From positions 1 to 64,000 of the forward strand of contig NZ_FOZW01000004.1 of the NCBI RefSeq assembly GCF_900116195.1: a stretch of 64,000 bases of DNA. The letters run 5' to 3'. Positions within the stretch are counted from its first letter, which is position 1. The number at the start of each line of letters is the position of its first letter. The notes under the pieces are model-generated. The model saw only the letters and a list, made by a program, of their open reading frames with translations. It did no database searches and was not told where the DNA came from. The DNA is from Alloyangia pacifica. Its GTDB lineage: Bacteria; Pseudomonadota; Alphaproteobacteria; Rhodobacterales; Rhodobacteraceae. Position numbers and translations under genes: made by a program. Of the stretch, positions 20,751 to 30,347 are shown in pieces.

Positions 20751-22172
20751 ATGGCGACCATCTCGGATCCGCCGGAGCGTGGCTTCCGGCTGAGTCAGCT
20801 TATTTTCGACACGCGCTATCGCTCGATGACCATTCAGGTCGTCGCGATGATCCTGATCGGATTGCTGCTGTCGTGGCTGATTTCCAACACGATCCATAAC
20901 CTCGAGGCACTGGGCAAGGATTTCGATTTCGGATTCCTCTCGCAGCCGGCGGGGTACGACATCAACCAACAGTTGATCGACTACAACAACCAGATGACCC
21001 ATGGCCGCGCCGCGCTGGTGGGCATCCTGAACACCCTTCTCGTGGCAGTCCTGGGCTGCGCGCTCGCCACCGTGCTGGGCGTTGTCGCCGGCGTGCTGCG
21101 CCTGTCGAACAACTGGATCGTCTCGCGGCTGACCGCGGTCTACGTCGAGGGCTTCCGGAACGTGCCGCTGCTGCTTTGGATCGTGCTGATCTTCGCGCTG
21201 ATGACCGAATCCATGCCGACACCGCGGGACTTCCGCGGCGAGGATGGCTCGTCGATGATCCTTGGCGAGAGCGTCGCGATCACCAACCGCGGCGTCTACA
21301 TTCCCAACGTGGTGTTCAGCCGTTCGCTGGGCGGCAACGAGGTTGCAGCCCCTGAGCCCGAGGCACCGGCCGCGGCTGCTGCCACCACCAACATGGCGGG
21401 CACCTACGGCGCGAGCCGCATCGCCACCGGCGGTGCAGGCGTGCAGACCGGCCAGACCGACTCCGCCGCGACCACCGGCGCCGCAGAAGGCTCCGGTGCC
21501 GAAGGCGGTGAAGTCATCCCGACCTCTTCCGGCTGGGACTGGCTGCTGATCCTCGCTGTGCTCATCGCCGGCAGCATTGGCGCAAAAGTGCTCGGCAAGC
21601 GCGCGACCCGCATTCAGGAGGCGACCGGCAAGCGGCCGACGACCCTGCCGCTGCAGATCGCATCGGTACTGGTGCCGTTGATCGTGGTGCTGGTGCTGCT
21701 CGGCGCCTCGCTCGACAAGCCCGAACTCGGAGGCTTCAACTTCGACGGTGGCGTGCACCTGCGCAACTCGCTGATCGCCCTGTGGCTCGCGCTGTCGCTC
21801 TATACCGGTGCCTTCATCGCCGAGATCGTGCGCGGTGGCATCCTTGCTATCTCGAAGGGTCAGACCGAAGCGGCCTATGCTCTGGGTCTGCGCCCGGGCA
21901 CCACGATGAACCTGGTGATCCTGCCGCAGGCGCTGCGGGTGATCATCCCGCCGCTGATTTCGCAGTTCCTCAACCTCACCAAGAACAGCTCGCTGGCCAT
22001 CGCCGTGGGTTACATGGACGTGCGCTCGACCCTCGGGGGCATCACCATCAACCAGACCGGCCGGGAGCTCGAAGGCATGCTGCTGCTGGGCCTCTTCTAC
22101 CTGGTGCTGAGCCTGCTGATCTCGGGCGTGATGAACGTCTACAACTCCTCCGTTAAGCTGAAGGAGCGGTGA
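20751..22172 (+). CDS. bztB: ABC transporter permease BztB/AapQ
   Basis: A 473-residue inner-membrane permease of the His/Glu/Gln/Arg/opine transporter family. The first helix is at 27-45. The first part of the membrane domain (about 85-155) has VEGFRNVPLLLWI, and the EAA loop is at the C-terminal side (EAAYALGLRPGTTMNLVILPQALRVIIPP). Between them residues 198-258 form a loop very rich in Ala, Thr, Gly and Glu (EAPAAAAATTN), longer than I expect for AapQ (about 400 residues). It pairs with BztC, whose gene starts two bases after its stop. Confidence 0.93.
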   Translation: MATISDPPERGFRLSQLIFDTRYRSMTIQVVAMILIGLLLSWLISNTIHNLEALGKDFDFGFLSQPAGYDINQQLIDYNNQMTHGRAALVGILNTLLVAVLGCALATVLGVVAGVLRLSNNWIVSRLTAVYVEGFRNVPLLLWIVLIFALMTESMPTPRDFRGEDGSSMILGESVAITNRGVYIPNVVFSRSLGGNEVAAPEPEAPAAAAATTNMAGTYGASRIATGGAGVQTGQTDSAATTGAAEGSGAEGGEVIPTSSGWDWLLILAVLIAGSIGAKVLGKRATRIQEATGKRPTTLPLQIASVLVPLIVVLVLLGASLDKPELGGFNFDGGVHLRNSLIALWLALSLYTGAFIAEIVRGGILAISKGQTEAAYALGLRPGTTMNLVILPQALRVIIPPLISQFLNLTKNSSLAIAVGYMDVRSTLGGITINQTGRELEGMLLLGLFYLVLSLLISGVMNVYNSSVKLKER

Positions 22173-22173
22173 C

Positions 22174-23490
22174 ATGAGCGATACTCACGCACAAACCGTC
22201 GCCTATGTCCGCGACACGATGCTCGACCAGCAGGACCCGCCGCTGAACCAGACCGGTGCGGTGAAGTGGATCCGCGAGAACCTGTTCTCCGGCTGGCTCA
22301 ACATCCTGCTCACGTTGCTGTCGCTCTGGGTGATCTATGCGGCCCTGAGCCACCTGCTGCCCTGGGCGCTGCGGGGCATCTGGGACGCGTCGAACCTTTC
22401 GCAATGCCGCGAGATCATCGCGGAGCTCTACGGTCCCGACAAGCCGGCGGCCTGCTGGGCTGTGCTGGCGGAACGCTGGCCGCAGCTGATCTTCGGCTTC
22501 TACCCCAAGGAGCTTTACTGGCGGCCGATCCTCGCGTTCCTGATCTTCCTCGCAGCAGTCGCGCCGGTGCTGTTCAGCTCGGTGCCGCGCAAGATGCTCT
22601 GGGTTTCGGCCCTCGCTCCCTTCGTGCTGTTCTGGCTGATCTGGGGTGGCTCGCTCTGGGGTCCGATCGCCGCCATCCTCGGGTTCGTCATCGGTTGGGC
22701 AATCCTGACCTTTGCCGCGCCGAAGATCGGCAATCTGATCTCGGTGATCCTCGCGATCGTCGTTCCGGTGATCTACTGGCTCACGCTCTGCGGCCCGCTG
22801 GCCGGGGCCCTCGCCTCGGTGGTGCCGCTGTCGCTGCAAACGGTTCCGACGCAGAACATGGGCGGCTTCATGCTGGCCACGATCATCGGCGTCTCGGGCA
22901 TCGTACTGTCGCTGCCGCTCGGCATCCTGCTGGCGCTGGGGCGTCAGTCGGACATGTTCATCATCAACAAGTTCTCCGTCGCCTTCATCGAGATCATCCG
23001 CGGCGTCCCGCTGATCGTCTGGCTGTTCACCGCGTCCTTGCTGCTGAACTACTTCCTGCCTCCGGGCACCAACTTCGACCTGATGCTGCGCGTCATCATC
23101 ATGGTCACCCTGTTCTCGGCCGCCTATATCGCCGAGGTGGTCCGTGGCGGTCTCGCCGCGCTGCCGAAGGGCCAGTACGAGGCCGCGGACGCGCTGGGTC
23201 TGGACTACTGGAAATCGATGCGGCTGATCATCCTGCCGCAGGCGCTGAAGATCTCGATCCCCGGGATCGTGAACACCTTCATCGGCCTGTTCAAGGATAC
23301 CACGCTGGTTGTTTTCATCGGCCTTCTCGATCCCATCGGCCTGTCCAACTCGATCCGGGCGACCACCGATTGGAACGGCGTCTACTGGGAACTCTTCGTC
23401 TTTATCGGTCTGTGCTTCTTCATCTTCTGCTTCAGCATGGGCCGCTATTCTCTCTTCCTCGAGAAAAAGCTCCGTAGAGAGCACCGCTAA
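22174..23490 (+). CDS. bztC: ABC transporter permease BztC/AapM
   Basis: A 438-residue inner-membrane permease, partner of BztB. N-terminal helix at about 42-65, several helices at 110-215 that are extra compared with small polar-amino-acid permeases, then the conserved permease core from about 228 with [13 protein letters not shown] and the EAA loop [21 protein letters not shown]. It ends with [21 protein letters not shown], which is typical. Length and layout match BztC (434). Its start overlaps the intergenic GGAGCGGTGAC ribosome site. Confidence 0.95.
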   Translation: MSDTHAQTVAYVRDTMLDQQDPPLNQTGAVKWIRENLFSGWLNILLTLLSLWVIYAALSHLLPWALRGIWDASNLSQCREIIAELYGPDKPAACWAVLAERWPQLIFGFYPKELYWRPILAFLIFLAAVAPVLFSSVPRKMLWVSALAPFVLFWLIWGGSLWGPIAAILGFVIGWAILTFAAPKIGNLISVILAIVVPVIYWLTLCGPLAGALASVVPLSLQTVPTQNMGGFMLATIIGVSGIVLSLPLGILLALGRQSDMFIINKFSVAFIEIIRGVPLIVWLFTASLLLNYFLPPGTNFDLMLRVIIMVTLFSAAYIAEVVRGGLAALPKGQYEAADALGLDYWKSMRLIILPQALKISIPGIVNTFIGLFKDTTLVVFIGLLDPIGLSNSIRATTDWNGVYWELFVFIGLCFFIFCFSMGRYSLFLEKKLRREHR

Positions 23491-23501
23491 GGAGACCTCC
23501 A

Positions 23502-24290
23502 ATGTCTGAACTTGCAACACGCGAAGTCGATCGCAGCCAGATGAAGGTCTCCGACGAGGTGGCCATCCAGATCAGCAAGATGAACAAGTGGTACGGGACC
23601 TTCCACGTGCTGCGCGACATCGACCTGACCGTCTACCGCGGCGAGCGGATCGTCATCGCCGGCCCCTCGGGTTCGGGCAAGTCTACGATGATCCGCTGCA
23701 TCAACCGCCTTGAGGAACATCAGGCGGGCAGCATCATGGTGGACGGGATCGAGCTGAGCTCGGATCTCAAGAACATCGACAAGATCCGTTCCGAGGTTGG
23801 CATGTGCTTCCAGCACTTCAATCTCTTCCCGCATCTGACAATTCTCGAGAACTGCACGCTCGCGCCGATCTGGGTTCGCAAGATCCCCAAGAAGCAAGCC
23901 GAAGAGACCGCGATGCACTTCCTCGAGAAGGTGAAGATCCCGGAGCAGGCCAACAAGTACCCCGGCCAACTCTCGGGTGGTCAGCAGCAGCGGGTGGCGA
24001 TCGCCCGCTCGCTGTGCATGAAGCCGCGGATCATGCTCTTTGACGAACCGACCTCAGCGCTCGATCCCGAGATGATCAAGGAAGTGCTCGATACGATGGT
24101 CGAATTGGCCGAAGAGGGAATGACCATGCTCTGCGTCACGCACGAGATGGGATTCGCCCGCCAAGTCGCGAATCGGGTCATTTTCATGGATGCCGGACAG
24201 ATCGTGGAGCAGAATGAACCCGAAGAATTCTTTAACAATCCGCAGCACGAGCGGACGAAACTCTTCCTGAGCCAGATTCTCGGGCACTAA
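23502..24290 (+). CDS. bztD: ABC transporter ATP-binding protein BztD/AapP
   Basis: A 262-residue cytoplasmic ATPase that powers the BztBC permease. It has Walker [11 protein letters not shown], the Q-loop [11 protein letters not shown], signature [15 protein letters not shown], Walker [16 protein letters not shown] and the switch His in [10 protein letters not shown]. It begins with an N-terminal extension of about 17 residues ([12 protein letters not shown]). GGAGACC precedes ATG 23502. It is the last gene of the operon and is followed by a strong terminator. Confidence 0.97.
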   Translation: MSELATREVDRSQMKVSDEVAIQISKMNKWYGTFHVLRDIDLTVYRGERIVIAGPSGSGKSTMIRCINRLEEHQAGSIMVDGIELSSDLKNIDKIRSEVGMCFQHFNLFPHLTILENCTLAPIWVRKIPKKQAEETAMHFLEKVKIPEQANKYPGQLSGGQQQRVAIARSLCMKPRIMLFDEPTSALDPEMIKEVLDTMVELAEEGMTMLCVTHEMGFARQVANRVIFMDAGQIVEQNEPEEFFNNPQHERTKLFLSQILGH

Positions 24291-24315
24291 TCCACAGAAA
24301 ACCTGATTAATATTT

Positions 24316-24348
24316 GCGAGTCCCGATAAATTTGGGGCTCGCTTTTTT
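24316..24348 (+). terminator. terminator of the bztABCD operon
   Basis: Arms GCGAGTCCC (24316-24324) and GGGGCTCGC region (24334-24342) pair over 9 bp with one G-T, followed by six T (24343-24348). It lies 25 bases after the bztD stop. Confidence 0.88.
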
Positions 24349-24629
24349 GTCGCTTGTGTTACAGTCCGTTACGAAGCGCCTTAATTTGGCGCTTTTCGGT
24401 CACAGACCGAATGGAATCTGTACCGGTTTCTATGAAGGGCCTTGCGCTCAGTGGTCGTCCGAGTGTCGCCCGCGATCGGATCGCCGTAGGGGAGGACGCG
24501 CGATACGATACGGCTGACCCGGACCACATCGCGTCAGGGGCCTTTGCCACGTGACCGGCTACAGCGGCGCTCGCGGTCCTTTGGGAGGGGGATCGCGGGC
24601 GTCACTCTTTTCAGGGACAGCTCACTTGC
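24349..24629. other. intergenic region without a recognised gene
   Basis: One further hairpin, AAGCGCC-TTAATTT-GGCGCTTTT (24374-24396), sits near the bzt terminator and may be a second, weaker stop. The rest (24400-24629) shows only short frames with no ribosome sites; I see no RNA gene or gene remnant that I can support. Confidence 0.4.
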
Positions 24630-25118
24630 TCAGGTCAGCTCACGCGGCACGATGAAGGCATGGCACCGCGCCGTGCCCATGCGGATCGCTGACCAGCCGC
24701 CGGCATCGAAATCCGCGACCAGCGTTGCGCCGGTCGGATAGGCAGCGAACTTGGGGTGATCGGGCCCCCGCTCGACCACACTGTTGGCGAACTCGCCGAT
24801 CCCCGGATTGTGCGCGAGCATCAGCACCGTCTCGCCGCTCGCGCCCTGCAGGCTCTTCAGCAATGTCCCCGGCCCGGCCAGGTAAAGCCGATCCTCGAAA
24901 CGGGTCGGCACGTCGCCGAGACCCAGTAGGTCCAGCGTCTCGCGTGTCCGCGCCGATGAGGAGCAGAGCACCTGATCGGGCAGAACCGCTTGCGCTCGCA
25001 GCCAGTCTCCCAGCGAGCCGGCGCTCTTCTGGCCGCGTGCGTTGAGCGGACGTGCGTGGTCCGGCATGCCCACCGACCAGTCGGATTTCGCATGGCGCAT
25101 GAGAATGAGCCGTTTCAT
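24630..25118 (-). CDS. sixA: SixA-like phosphohistidine phosphatase
   Basis: A 162-residue histidine-phosphatase protein. The catalytic RHG-type motif is LILMRHAKSDWS at residues 4-15, and the second histidine is in LMLAHNPGIGEFA. The small size and the RHAKS pattern match SixA, which removes phosphate from phosphohistidine proteins (in E. coli linked to the nitrogen phosphotransferase system). The ATG overlaps the stop of the ferredoxin-like gene. Last gene of the yidC-sixA run. The true target here is unknown. Confidence 0.85.
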   Translation of the reverse strand: MKRLILMRHAKSDWSVGMPDHARPLNARGQKSAGSLGDWLRAQAVLPDQVLCSSSARTRETLDLLGLGDVPTRFEDRLYLAGPGTLLKSLQGASGETVLMLAHNPGIGEFANSVVERGPDHPKFAAYPTGATLVADFDAGGWSAIRMGTARCHAFIVPRELT

Positions 25119-25795
25119 GAGGTGCCCCCTGTCTCCGGGCTCCAGTGTTCCATGAACGAGGCCATGTGGAAAGCGGCCTGCGCCGGGGGGCGTTGCATCT
25201 GCGCCGAGGCTGGGCAGGCGCGGCGGACGAGGCAGCCCTCGGTCCGGCACTCGGCCCCCTGCGGGCTGCGCAGGTGGCGCTGGCAGGCATCGACGTCATA
25301 GTGCGCGCCGGAGCCGAGCGCCTCGACCGGGCAGGCGGTGCGGCAGGGCTGAGGACAAGCTGCGCATGGCGATGCGGCACGCGGCAGCAGCGGCAGTTTC
25401 CGGGGCAGGGAAATGGCCCCGCGATAGCTGATGAGCAGTCCCGCACGCGTATGCACCAGAAGTCCCGGCGGGGAGGCAAAAGCCTCTCCGCTCGCCTGTG
25501 CCCAGGCGAAGAAGGATGGGTAGGGCGGCCCGTCCGAGGGGAAGACCGCCGTGCCGCCCAAGCGCTTGGCCAGGCCGCCGATCACCCGTTTGGACCAGCG
25601 GTCCATGGGGTCGGGGTTGCCGTCGAGGTATTCGGGAGAACTTGAAAAGAGTGTCCAGAAACCCGGCTCGTCCGGGCCGAGCAGCAACAGCGTGCCGCAA
25701 TTCTCCGGAGCACCGTCGCCGGGCGCAGGGTGGAAGGCGCCGCGCAGGGCAAGGCCTTCCATCCGCACCGCGGCGTCGATCTCGCGAAGGGTCAC
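25115..25795 (-). CDS. 4Fe-4S ferredoxin-like protein (QueG-C-terminus-like)
   Basis: A 226-residue protein. The C-terminal part has [17 protein letters not shown] and then CQRHL...[13 protein letters not shown], a cysteine pattern able to bind iron-sulfur clusters and resembling the ferredoxin part of epoxyqueuosine reductase. The N-terminal about 130 residues resemble the reduced-cobalamin-free versions annotated only as ferredoxin. It starts with GTG 25795, overlapping the argB stop (GTGA), and its stop overlaps the sixA start. It is too short and lacks key N-terminal motifs for a full QueG, so its role is unknown. Confidence 0.75.
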   Translation of the reverse strand: MTLREIDAAVRMEGLALRGAFHPAPGDGAPENCGTLLLLGPDEPGFWTLFSSSPEYLDGNPDPMDRWSKRVIGGLAKRLGGTAVFPSDGPPYPSFFAWAQASGEAFASPPGLLVHTRAGLLISYRGAISLPRKLPLLPRAASPCAACPQPCRTACPVEALGSGAHYDVDACQRHLRSPQGAECRTEGCLVRRACPASAQMQRPPAQAAFHMASFMEHWSPETGGTS

Positions 25796-26685
25796 GTGCG
25801 CGGGCGCACCGGCTCCAGATCGGCGCGGCGGATCAGCGAGCCGGCGCCATGTTCGGTGAAGAGTTCGAGCAGGCAGGCGTTCGGAACGCGCCCGTCGAGA
25901 ATGACCACCGCGCGCACGCCGTCCTCGACCGCCTTCAGCGCGGTCTCGGTCTTGGGAATCATGCCACCTGCGATGGTGCCATCCTCGGTCATCGCGCGGA
26001 CATCCTCGGGGGTCATCTGGGTAACCACCTCGCCGGCCTTGTTCTTCACGCCCGACACGTCGGTCAGCAGCAGCAGGCGATCGGCCTTCAGCGCCCCGGC
26101 CAGCGCGCCGGCGGCGGTGTCGCCGTTGACGTTGAAGGTCTCGAGATAGTCCATGCCGGTCGCGACCGGTGCCACCACGGGGATGATCCCTGCGGCGAAG
26201 AGGTCGTGCAGCACCTGCACGTTGCACTCGACCGGGCGGCCGACGAAGCCCAGTTCCGGATCGTCCGCCTCGCAGACGATGAGATCGTCATCCTTGCCCG
26301 ACAGACCCACGGCGCGACCACCCTCGTCCATGATCGCCTGCACGATGCGCTTGTTGACGAGGCCGGTCAGCACCATCTCGACCACCTCGACGGTGGCCTG
26401 GTCGGTGACCCGCTTGCCGCGCTTGAACTCGGATTGGATGTTCAGCTTGGCGAGCATGTCGTTGATCATCGGGCCGCCGCCGTGCACGACGACCGGGTTC
26501 ACGCCGACCTGGCGCATCAGCACGATGTCCCGGGCAAATTCCGCCATGGCATCGGTATCGCCCATGGCATTGCCGCCGAATTTAACCACCACGATCGCGC
26601 CCGTGTAGCGCTGCAGGTAGGGCAGGGCTTCGTTCAGAGTGCGGGCGGTGGCGATCCAGTCTCGGTTCATCGTCTGCTTCTTCAT
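25792..26685 (-). CDS. argB: acetylglutamate kinase
   Basis: A 297-residue amino-acid kinase that phosphorylates N-acetylglutamate, the second step of arginine synthesis. Motifs seen are VVKFGGNAM at the N terminus, VVHGGGPMI (substrate loop), [18 protein letters not shown], and [18 protein letters not shown] near the C terminus. An N-terminal helix with [12 protein letters not shown] suggests the hexameric, arginine-inhibited type. It follows engB by 78 bases and overlaps the ferredoxin-like gene by four. Confidence 0.97.
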   Translation of the reverse strand: MKKQTMNRDWIATARTLNEALPYLQRYTGAIVVVKFGGNAMGDTDAMAEFARDIVLMRQVGVNPVVVHGGGPMINDMLAKLNIQSEFKRGKRVTDQATVEVVEMVLTGLVNKRIVQAIMDEGGRAVGLSGKDDDLIVCEADDPELGFVGRPVECNVQVLHDLFAAGIIPVVAPVATGMDYLETFNVNGDTAAGALAGALKADRLLLLTDVSGVKNKAGEVVTQMTPEDVRAMTEDGTIAGGMIPKTETALKAVEDGVRAVVILDGRVPNACLLELFTEHGAGSLIRRADLEPVRPRT

Positions 26686-26763
26686 CTGGGGTGCATCCTC
26701 GATGCGGGAAAGGTCTCTGCTTGGCAGAACTAGACTCTACGTTCGGGATTGCGAAGGGGAAAT

Positions 26764-27420
26764 TCAGGAAAGTCCGGTGATGATCGCCCTCAGCGTCGGG
26801 ATGCCGTCGCCCTTTTCCGAGCTTGTCAGCACGATCTCGGGATAGGCGGCTGGGTGCTTGGAGAGCTTCTCGCGCACTTGCGTCAGGATCTTGTCGAGGT
26901 CTTTCGCCTTGAGCTTGTCGGTCTTCGTCAGCACCGCCTGGAAGGTCACGGCGGACTTGTCGAGCAGTTCCATGATCTCCTCGTCCACCGGCTTCACGCC
27001 GTGGCGCGCGTCGATCAGCACGAAGGCCCGGCGCAGCGAGACGCGCCCCGAGAGATACTGCTTCAGCAAGCGCTGCCATTTCTCGACCACGGCCACCGGC
27101 GCATTGGCAAAGCCGTAGCCCGGGAGGTCGACGAGATAGTGGCTCTCGTTCAGCGTGAAGAAGTTGATCTCCTGCGTGCGGCCCGGCGTGTTCGACGCGC
27201 GGGCAATGCCCTTGCGGCCGGTCAGCGCGTTGATCAGGCTCGACTTGCCGACGTTCGAGCGCCCGGCAAAGCAGACCTCGGGCCGGTCGTCGGGCGGCAG
27301 CCCGTCCATGGCGACCACGCCCTTGAGGAATTGCACGTCACCGGCAAAGGCCTTGCGCGCCGCCTCGCGGGTCGCATCGTCGGGCTCTTCGGCGATGGGA
27401 AAGGGAAGGGGGGTCGTCAC
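26764..27420 (-). CDS. engB: ribosome biogenesis GTP-binding protein EngB/YihA/YsxC
   Basis: A 218-residue GTPase needed for 50S assembly. G1 is GRSNVGKSSL, G2/G3 switch regions NTPGRTQEINFF and DLPGYGFAN, G4 LTKTDKLK, G5 near LTSSEKGDG. The length is typical. Its ATG overlaps the stop of the MOSC gene (ATGA). Usually essential; its place downstream of yidC is common in Rhodobacteraceae. Confidence 0.96.
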   Translation of the reverse strand: MTTPLPFPIAEEPDDATREAARKAFAGDVQFLKGVVAMDGLPPDDRPEVCFAGRSNVGKSSLINALTGRKGIARASNTPGRTQEINFFTLNESHYLVDLPGYGFANAPVAVVEKWQRLLKQYLSGRVSLRRAFVLIDARHGVKPVDEEIMELLDKSAVTFQAVLTKTDKLKAKDLDKILTQVREKLSKHPAAYPEIVLTSSEKGDGIPTLRAIITGLS

Positions 27421-28160
27421 AGCAGGGTCACCTCGTCGTCATGGGCGATCTCGCCGCCCGTCGTCACTTCGGCCTGCACCGAGAAATCCGTATGTCCCCA
27501 GTGACGCAGCGCGCCCAGCGTATCCGCATCGCGCTGGCCTGTCTCGGGGTTTGCAGTTGTCGCGGCGCAGCGGCCGGTCCGTTCGCGCACGATGAAGGTC
27601 GCGCCGCCGATGCGAATCTCGCGCCCGATCCAGTCGAATTCTTCCCAGGGCTCCAGCCCCTCGAGCCAGATGTTGCCGCGCCAGCGGTGGATCGACAGGG
27701 GCTGGCCGATCTGCGCCTCGACCGCGCGGTGCGAGGCCATGTTGCAGATGGTGATCGAGGGGAAGGGCGCGTCGGTCATGCCGCGCGCCTGCGCCCGGAC
27801 GAGCCGCGCCGATTGCGTGCGGTCCTCGGGCATCAGCGGACGAACCCAGTCGAGGAAGGTCGTGCCGTCGCGATCGGGATCGATTGTCAGGTCGGGGCGG
27901 TCCGGGTGGTGCAGGGTGATGGTGCCCGCCGTTTCGTCCATCTCGGCACTGATCGCCATGAGCTGGGGCGCCTTGGCGCCCCGGCTGAAGTTCCCGCAGC
28001 GGACCCATTCGGACCCGTCCGCGTCTGATAGTTCATGCGCCACGGCCCAGGCCCGGTCGAAGGGCAGGCATTCGTGGGCGCTCAGGGTCACCCGGTCCAG
28101 CGCCTCGCGGCCATGGGCCTTGATCGGGTGGCGCCAGATCTGGGTGACCCGTCCGCTCAT
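27417..28160 (-). CDS. MOSC domain protein
   Basis: A 247-residue protein with an N-terminal MOSC beta-barrel-like region (VTQIWRHPIKAHGREALDRV, residues 4-23) and a C-terminal MOSC domain ending RTGRCAATTANPETGQRD, which holds the conserved cysteine (RCAAT) that carries sulfur in this superfamily. MOSC proteins handle sulfur for metal-sulfur cluster assembly or detoxification; the substrate here is unknown. It overlaps yidC and engB by four bases at either end. Confidence 0.9.
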   Translation of the reverse strand: MSGRVTQIWRHPIKAHGREALDRVTLSAHECLPFDRAWAVAHELSDADGSEWVRCGNFSRGAKAPQLMAISAEMDETAGTITLHHPDRPDLTIDPDRDGTTFLDWVRPLMPEDRTQSARLVRAQARGMTDAPFPSITICNMASHRAVEAQIGQPLSIHRWRGNIWLEGLEPWEEFDWIGREIRIGGATFIVRERTGRCAATTANPETGQRDADTLGALRHWGHTDFSVQAEVTTGGEIAHDDEVTLL

Positions 28161-29983
28161 TTTCCGTCCGACTTTGCGTCCTTGGGCTTGCGCTTGAAGG
28201 TCGACTTGATGTTGCCGAACACGTCAGGCTTGGCCCCGTGGCTGCGCATGATCAGGTACTGCTGGGTGAAGGTGATCGTGTTGTTGGTGATCCAGTAGAG
28301 CACCAGGCCGGAGGCGAAGCCGCCGAGCATGAACATGAACACCCAGGGCATCCAGGCAAAGATCATCGCCTGCGCGGGATCGGTCGGCGTCGGGTTCAGC
28401 TTCTGCTGCAGGAACATCGAGATGCCCAGCAGGATCGGCAGGATGCCGATGAAGACCAGCGCCAGCGTCGTGCCTGCCTCGGGAGCGGCCCAGGGCAGCA
28501 GACCGAAGAGGTTGAACAGCGAGGTGGGGTCGGGCGCCGAGAGGTCCTGGAACGGGCCGAAGAAGGGCGCGTGGCGCAACTCGAAGGCGACGAAGATCAC
28601 CTTGTAGAGCGAGAAGAAGATCGGGATCTGCAGCAGGATCGGCAGGCAGCCCGAGGCCGGGTTGACCTTCTCGCGCTTGTAGAGCGCCATCATCTCCTGC
28701 TGAAGCTTCTGGCGGTCGTCGCCGGCCTTCTTCTTCATCTCCTCCATCTGCGGCTGCAGTTCCTTCATCTTCGCCATCGAGACGTAGGACTTGTAGGCCA
28801 GCGGGAAGAGCAGTGCCTTGAGGAAGATGGTCAGGGCGATGATCGACACGCCCATGTTGCCGATCCACTGGTGCAGGTGGTGCAGCAGCCAGAAGATGGG
28901 CTTGGTGAGGAAGAAGAACCAGCCCCAGTCGATGCTGTCGACGAAGCGGTCGACGCCCTGGTCCTGGTATTCGTTGATCACTTCCCAGACCTTGGCGCCC
29001 GAGTACATGCGGGTCGAGACCTCGGCGGTGGCACCGGGGGCGATGGTCTGCGTCGGCAGAACGATCTCGGCCTGGTAGATGTCACGGGCTTCGTTGTACT
29101 TGATCGCCTGGCGGTAGCTGGTGCCGCTGTCGGGGATCAGCACGGTTTCCCAGTAGTGCTCGGTGAAACCGATCCAGCCGTTTTCCGACACCTGGTAGGT
29201 CTCGGCGCGGGTGCCGGCTTCGGCGGCGGGGTCGAAGTCACGGATTTTCTTGTACTTGTTCTCAGCGAGCGTGCCATCGGTCATCGAGATGGCGCCTTCG
29301 TGCAGCACGAAGAAGTTCTTCAGATCCGACGGCTCGCCGTGGCGGGCGAGGATGCCGTAGGGCGCTGCCGACACCTCGTTGCCCGAGGTGTTCTCGACCG
29401 ACTGGGTCACGCGGAACATGAATTTCTCGTCCACGGTGAAGGCGCGTCGGAAAATCAGACCCGAGGGGCTGTCCCAGCGCAGGGTGACCGGGCTGTCGAC
29501 ACCCAGGGTTTCGCCGCTCTCGACACTCCAGACGGTGTTCGGGCCGGGCACGTCGGCGGCCTGCAGCCCGTTGCCGGGGGCCCAGCCGTAGACGGCATAG
29601 TACGGGTTGGCACCGCCCACGGGCTCGAGCAGCTGCACCACCGGCGAGCTTTCGTCGTTGGTCTCGTGGTAGTTGCGCAGGCTCAACTCGTCGATGCGGC
29701 CGCCGGTCAGCGCGATCGAGCCGATCAGCGCGGGGGCGTCAATCTCGACCCGCGCGGTGTCGAGCGCGGCCTCGGGGGCTGCGGTCGCTGCGGAGGTGGT
29801 CGCGGGCGCGTCGGATGCGGCGCTCGGCGCGGTCACGCCCGGCGCGGTCTCGAGCGTCTGCTCGGTCGTCGGCGCGGTCTCGTCCACCGTGGCTTCGGGT
29901 GGGGGGAAGAGTACGAACCAGACGAGGATCACGACGAAGCTCAGCGCCGTGGCGATGAGCAGATTCTTGTTCTGATTGTCCAT
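28157..29983 (-). CDS. yidC: membrane protein insertase YidC
   Basis: A 608-residue inner-membrane insertase. N-terminal helix at 7-24 (LLIATALSFVVILVWFVLF), a Thr/Ala/Pro-rich linker, a large periplasmic beta domain (about 70-350), then five helices with the coiled-coil region MAKMKELQPQMEEMKKKAG and PASGCLPILLQIPIFFSLYKVIF. The C terminus is basic (STFKRKPKDAKSDGK). ATG 29983 is chosen because the reading upstream is not protein-like. Separated from the rnpA-yidD block by ttcA and an EAL gene. A weak TTGACC/TTGAAC promoter (17-bp spacer) lies at 30023-30051. Confidence 0.97.
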   Translation of the reverse strand: MDNQNKNLLIATALSFVVILVWFVLFPPPEATVDETAPTTEQTLETAPGVTAPSAASDAPATTSAATAAPEAALDTARVEIDAPALIGSIALTGGRIDELSLRNYHETNDESSPVVQLLEPVGGANPYYAVYGWAPGNGLQAADVPGPNTVWSVESGETLGVDSPVTLRWDSPSGLIFRRAFTVDEKFMFRVTQSVENTSGNEVSAAPYGILARHGEPSDLKNFFVLHEGAISMTDGTLAENKYKKIRDFDPAAEAGTRAETYQVSENGWIGFTEHYWETVLIPDSGTSYRQAIKYNEARDIYQAEIVLPTQTIAPGATAEVSTRMYSGAKVWEVINEYQDQGVDRFVDSIDWGWFFFLTKPIFWLLHHLHQWIGNMGVSIIALTIFLKALLFPLAYKSYVSMAKMKELQPQMEEMKKKAGDDRQKLQQEMMALYKREKVNPASGCLPILLQIPIFFSLYKVIFVAFELRHAPFFGPFQDLSAPDPTSLFNLFGLLPWAAPEAGTTLALVFIGILPILLGISMFLQQKLNPTPTDPAQAMIFAWMPWVFMFMLGGFASGLVLYWITNNTITFTQQYLIMRSHGAKPDVFGNIKSTFKRKPKDAKSDGK

Positions 29984-30347
29984 GCGAGAGACCGCCACCT
30001 GTCCTTGGAAAGTCAAAGCCGGGTTCAACAGGTGACACCCCCAAAGGTCAAGCCGAATCGTGCTGGCAACGGGGGTTTGTCGGCGTTTCGGGCCTTGGAG
30101 CGTGGCGTTACCGGCGGGGCCACGGTTGCGGTTGCCGGTCACCGCGCGGCCCGAGAGCGGGCGCGGGGCAACCCTTGTGCCCCGCCGGTGGCGCCGATGC
30201 GACTGATCCGGGGAAGCTAACTCAGGCTCTTGCGGTGGTTTCCTTGGTTCGGAAGGATTCTCCGGGCCTCCGAGGCGGGCTCGCAGGACGCGGGGGGCGG
30301 TGGATCGGGGCCCGTCGCCGGTGTGGTTCGCGCCAGCGAAGAGGTGG
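29984..30347. other. intergenic region upstream of yidC
   Basis: No gene or RNA is recognised. On the minus strand TTGACC (30046-30051) and TTGAAC (30023-30028), 17 bases apart, may be the yidC promoter. The segment 30140-30347 is GC-rich, has several potential short stems, and lies between the EAL gene's stop and that promoter. Confidence 0.35.

Noticed and set aside
28238-30220. 660-codon plus-strand frame opposite yidC
   Set aside because: Complement shadow of yidC with abnormal composition; yidC is certain by motifs.
30140-30347. possible SRP or other stable RNA gene
   Set aside because: The GC-rich stretch lacks the conserved GGAAGG...GCAGC SRP core in the right context and any promoter/terminator pair.
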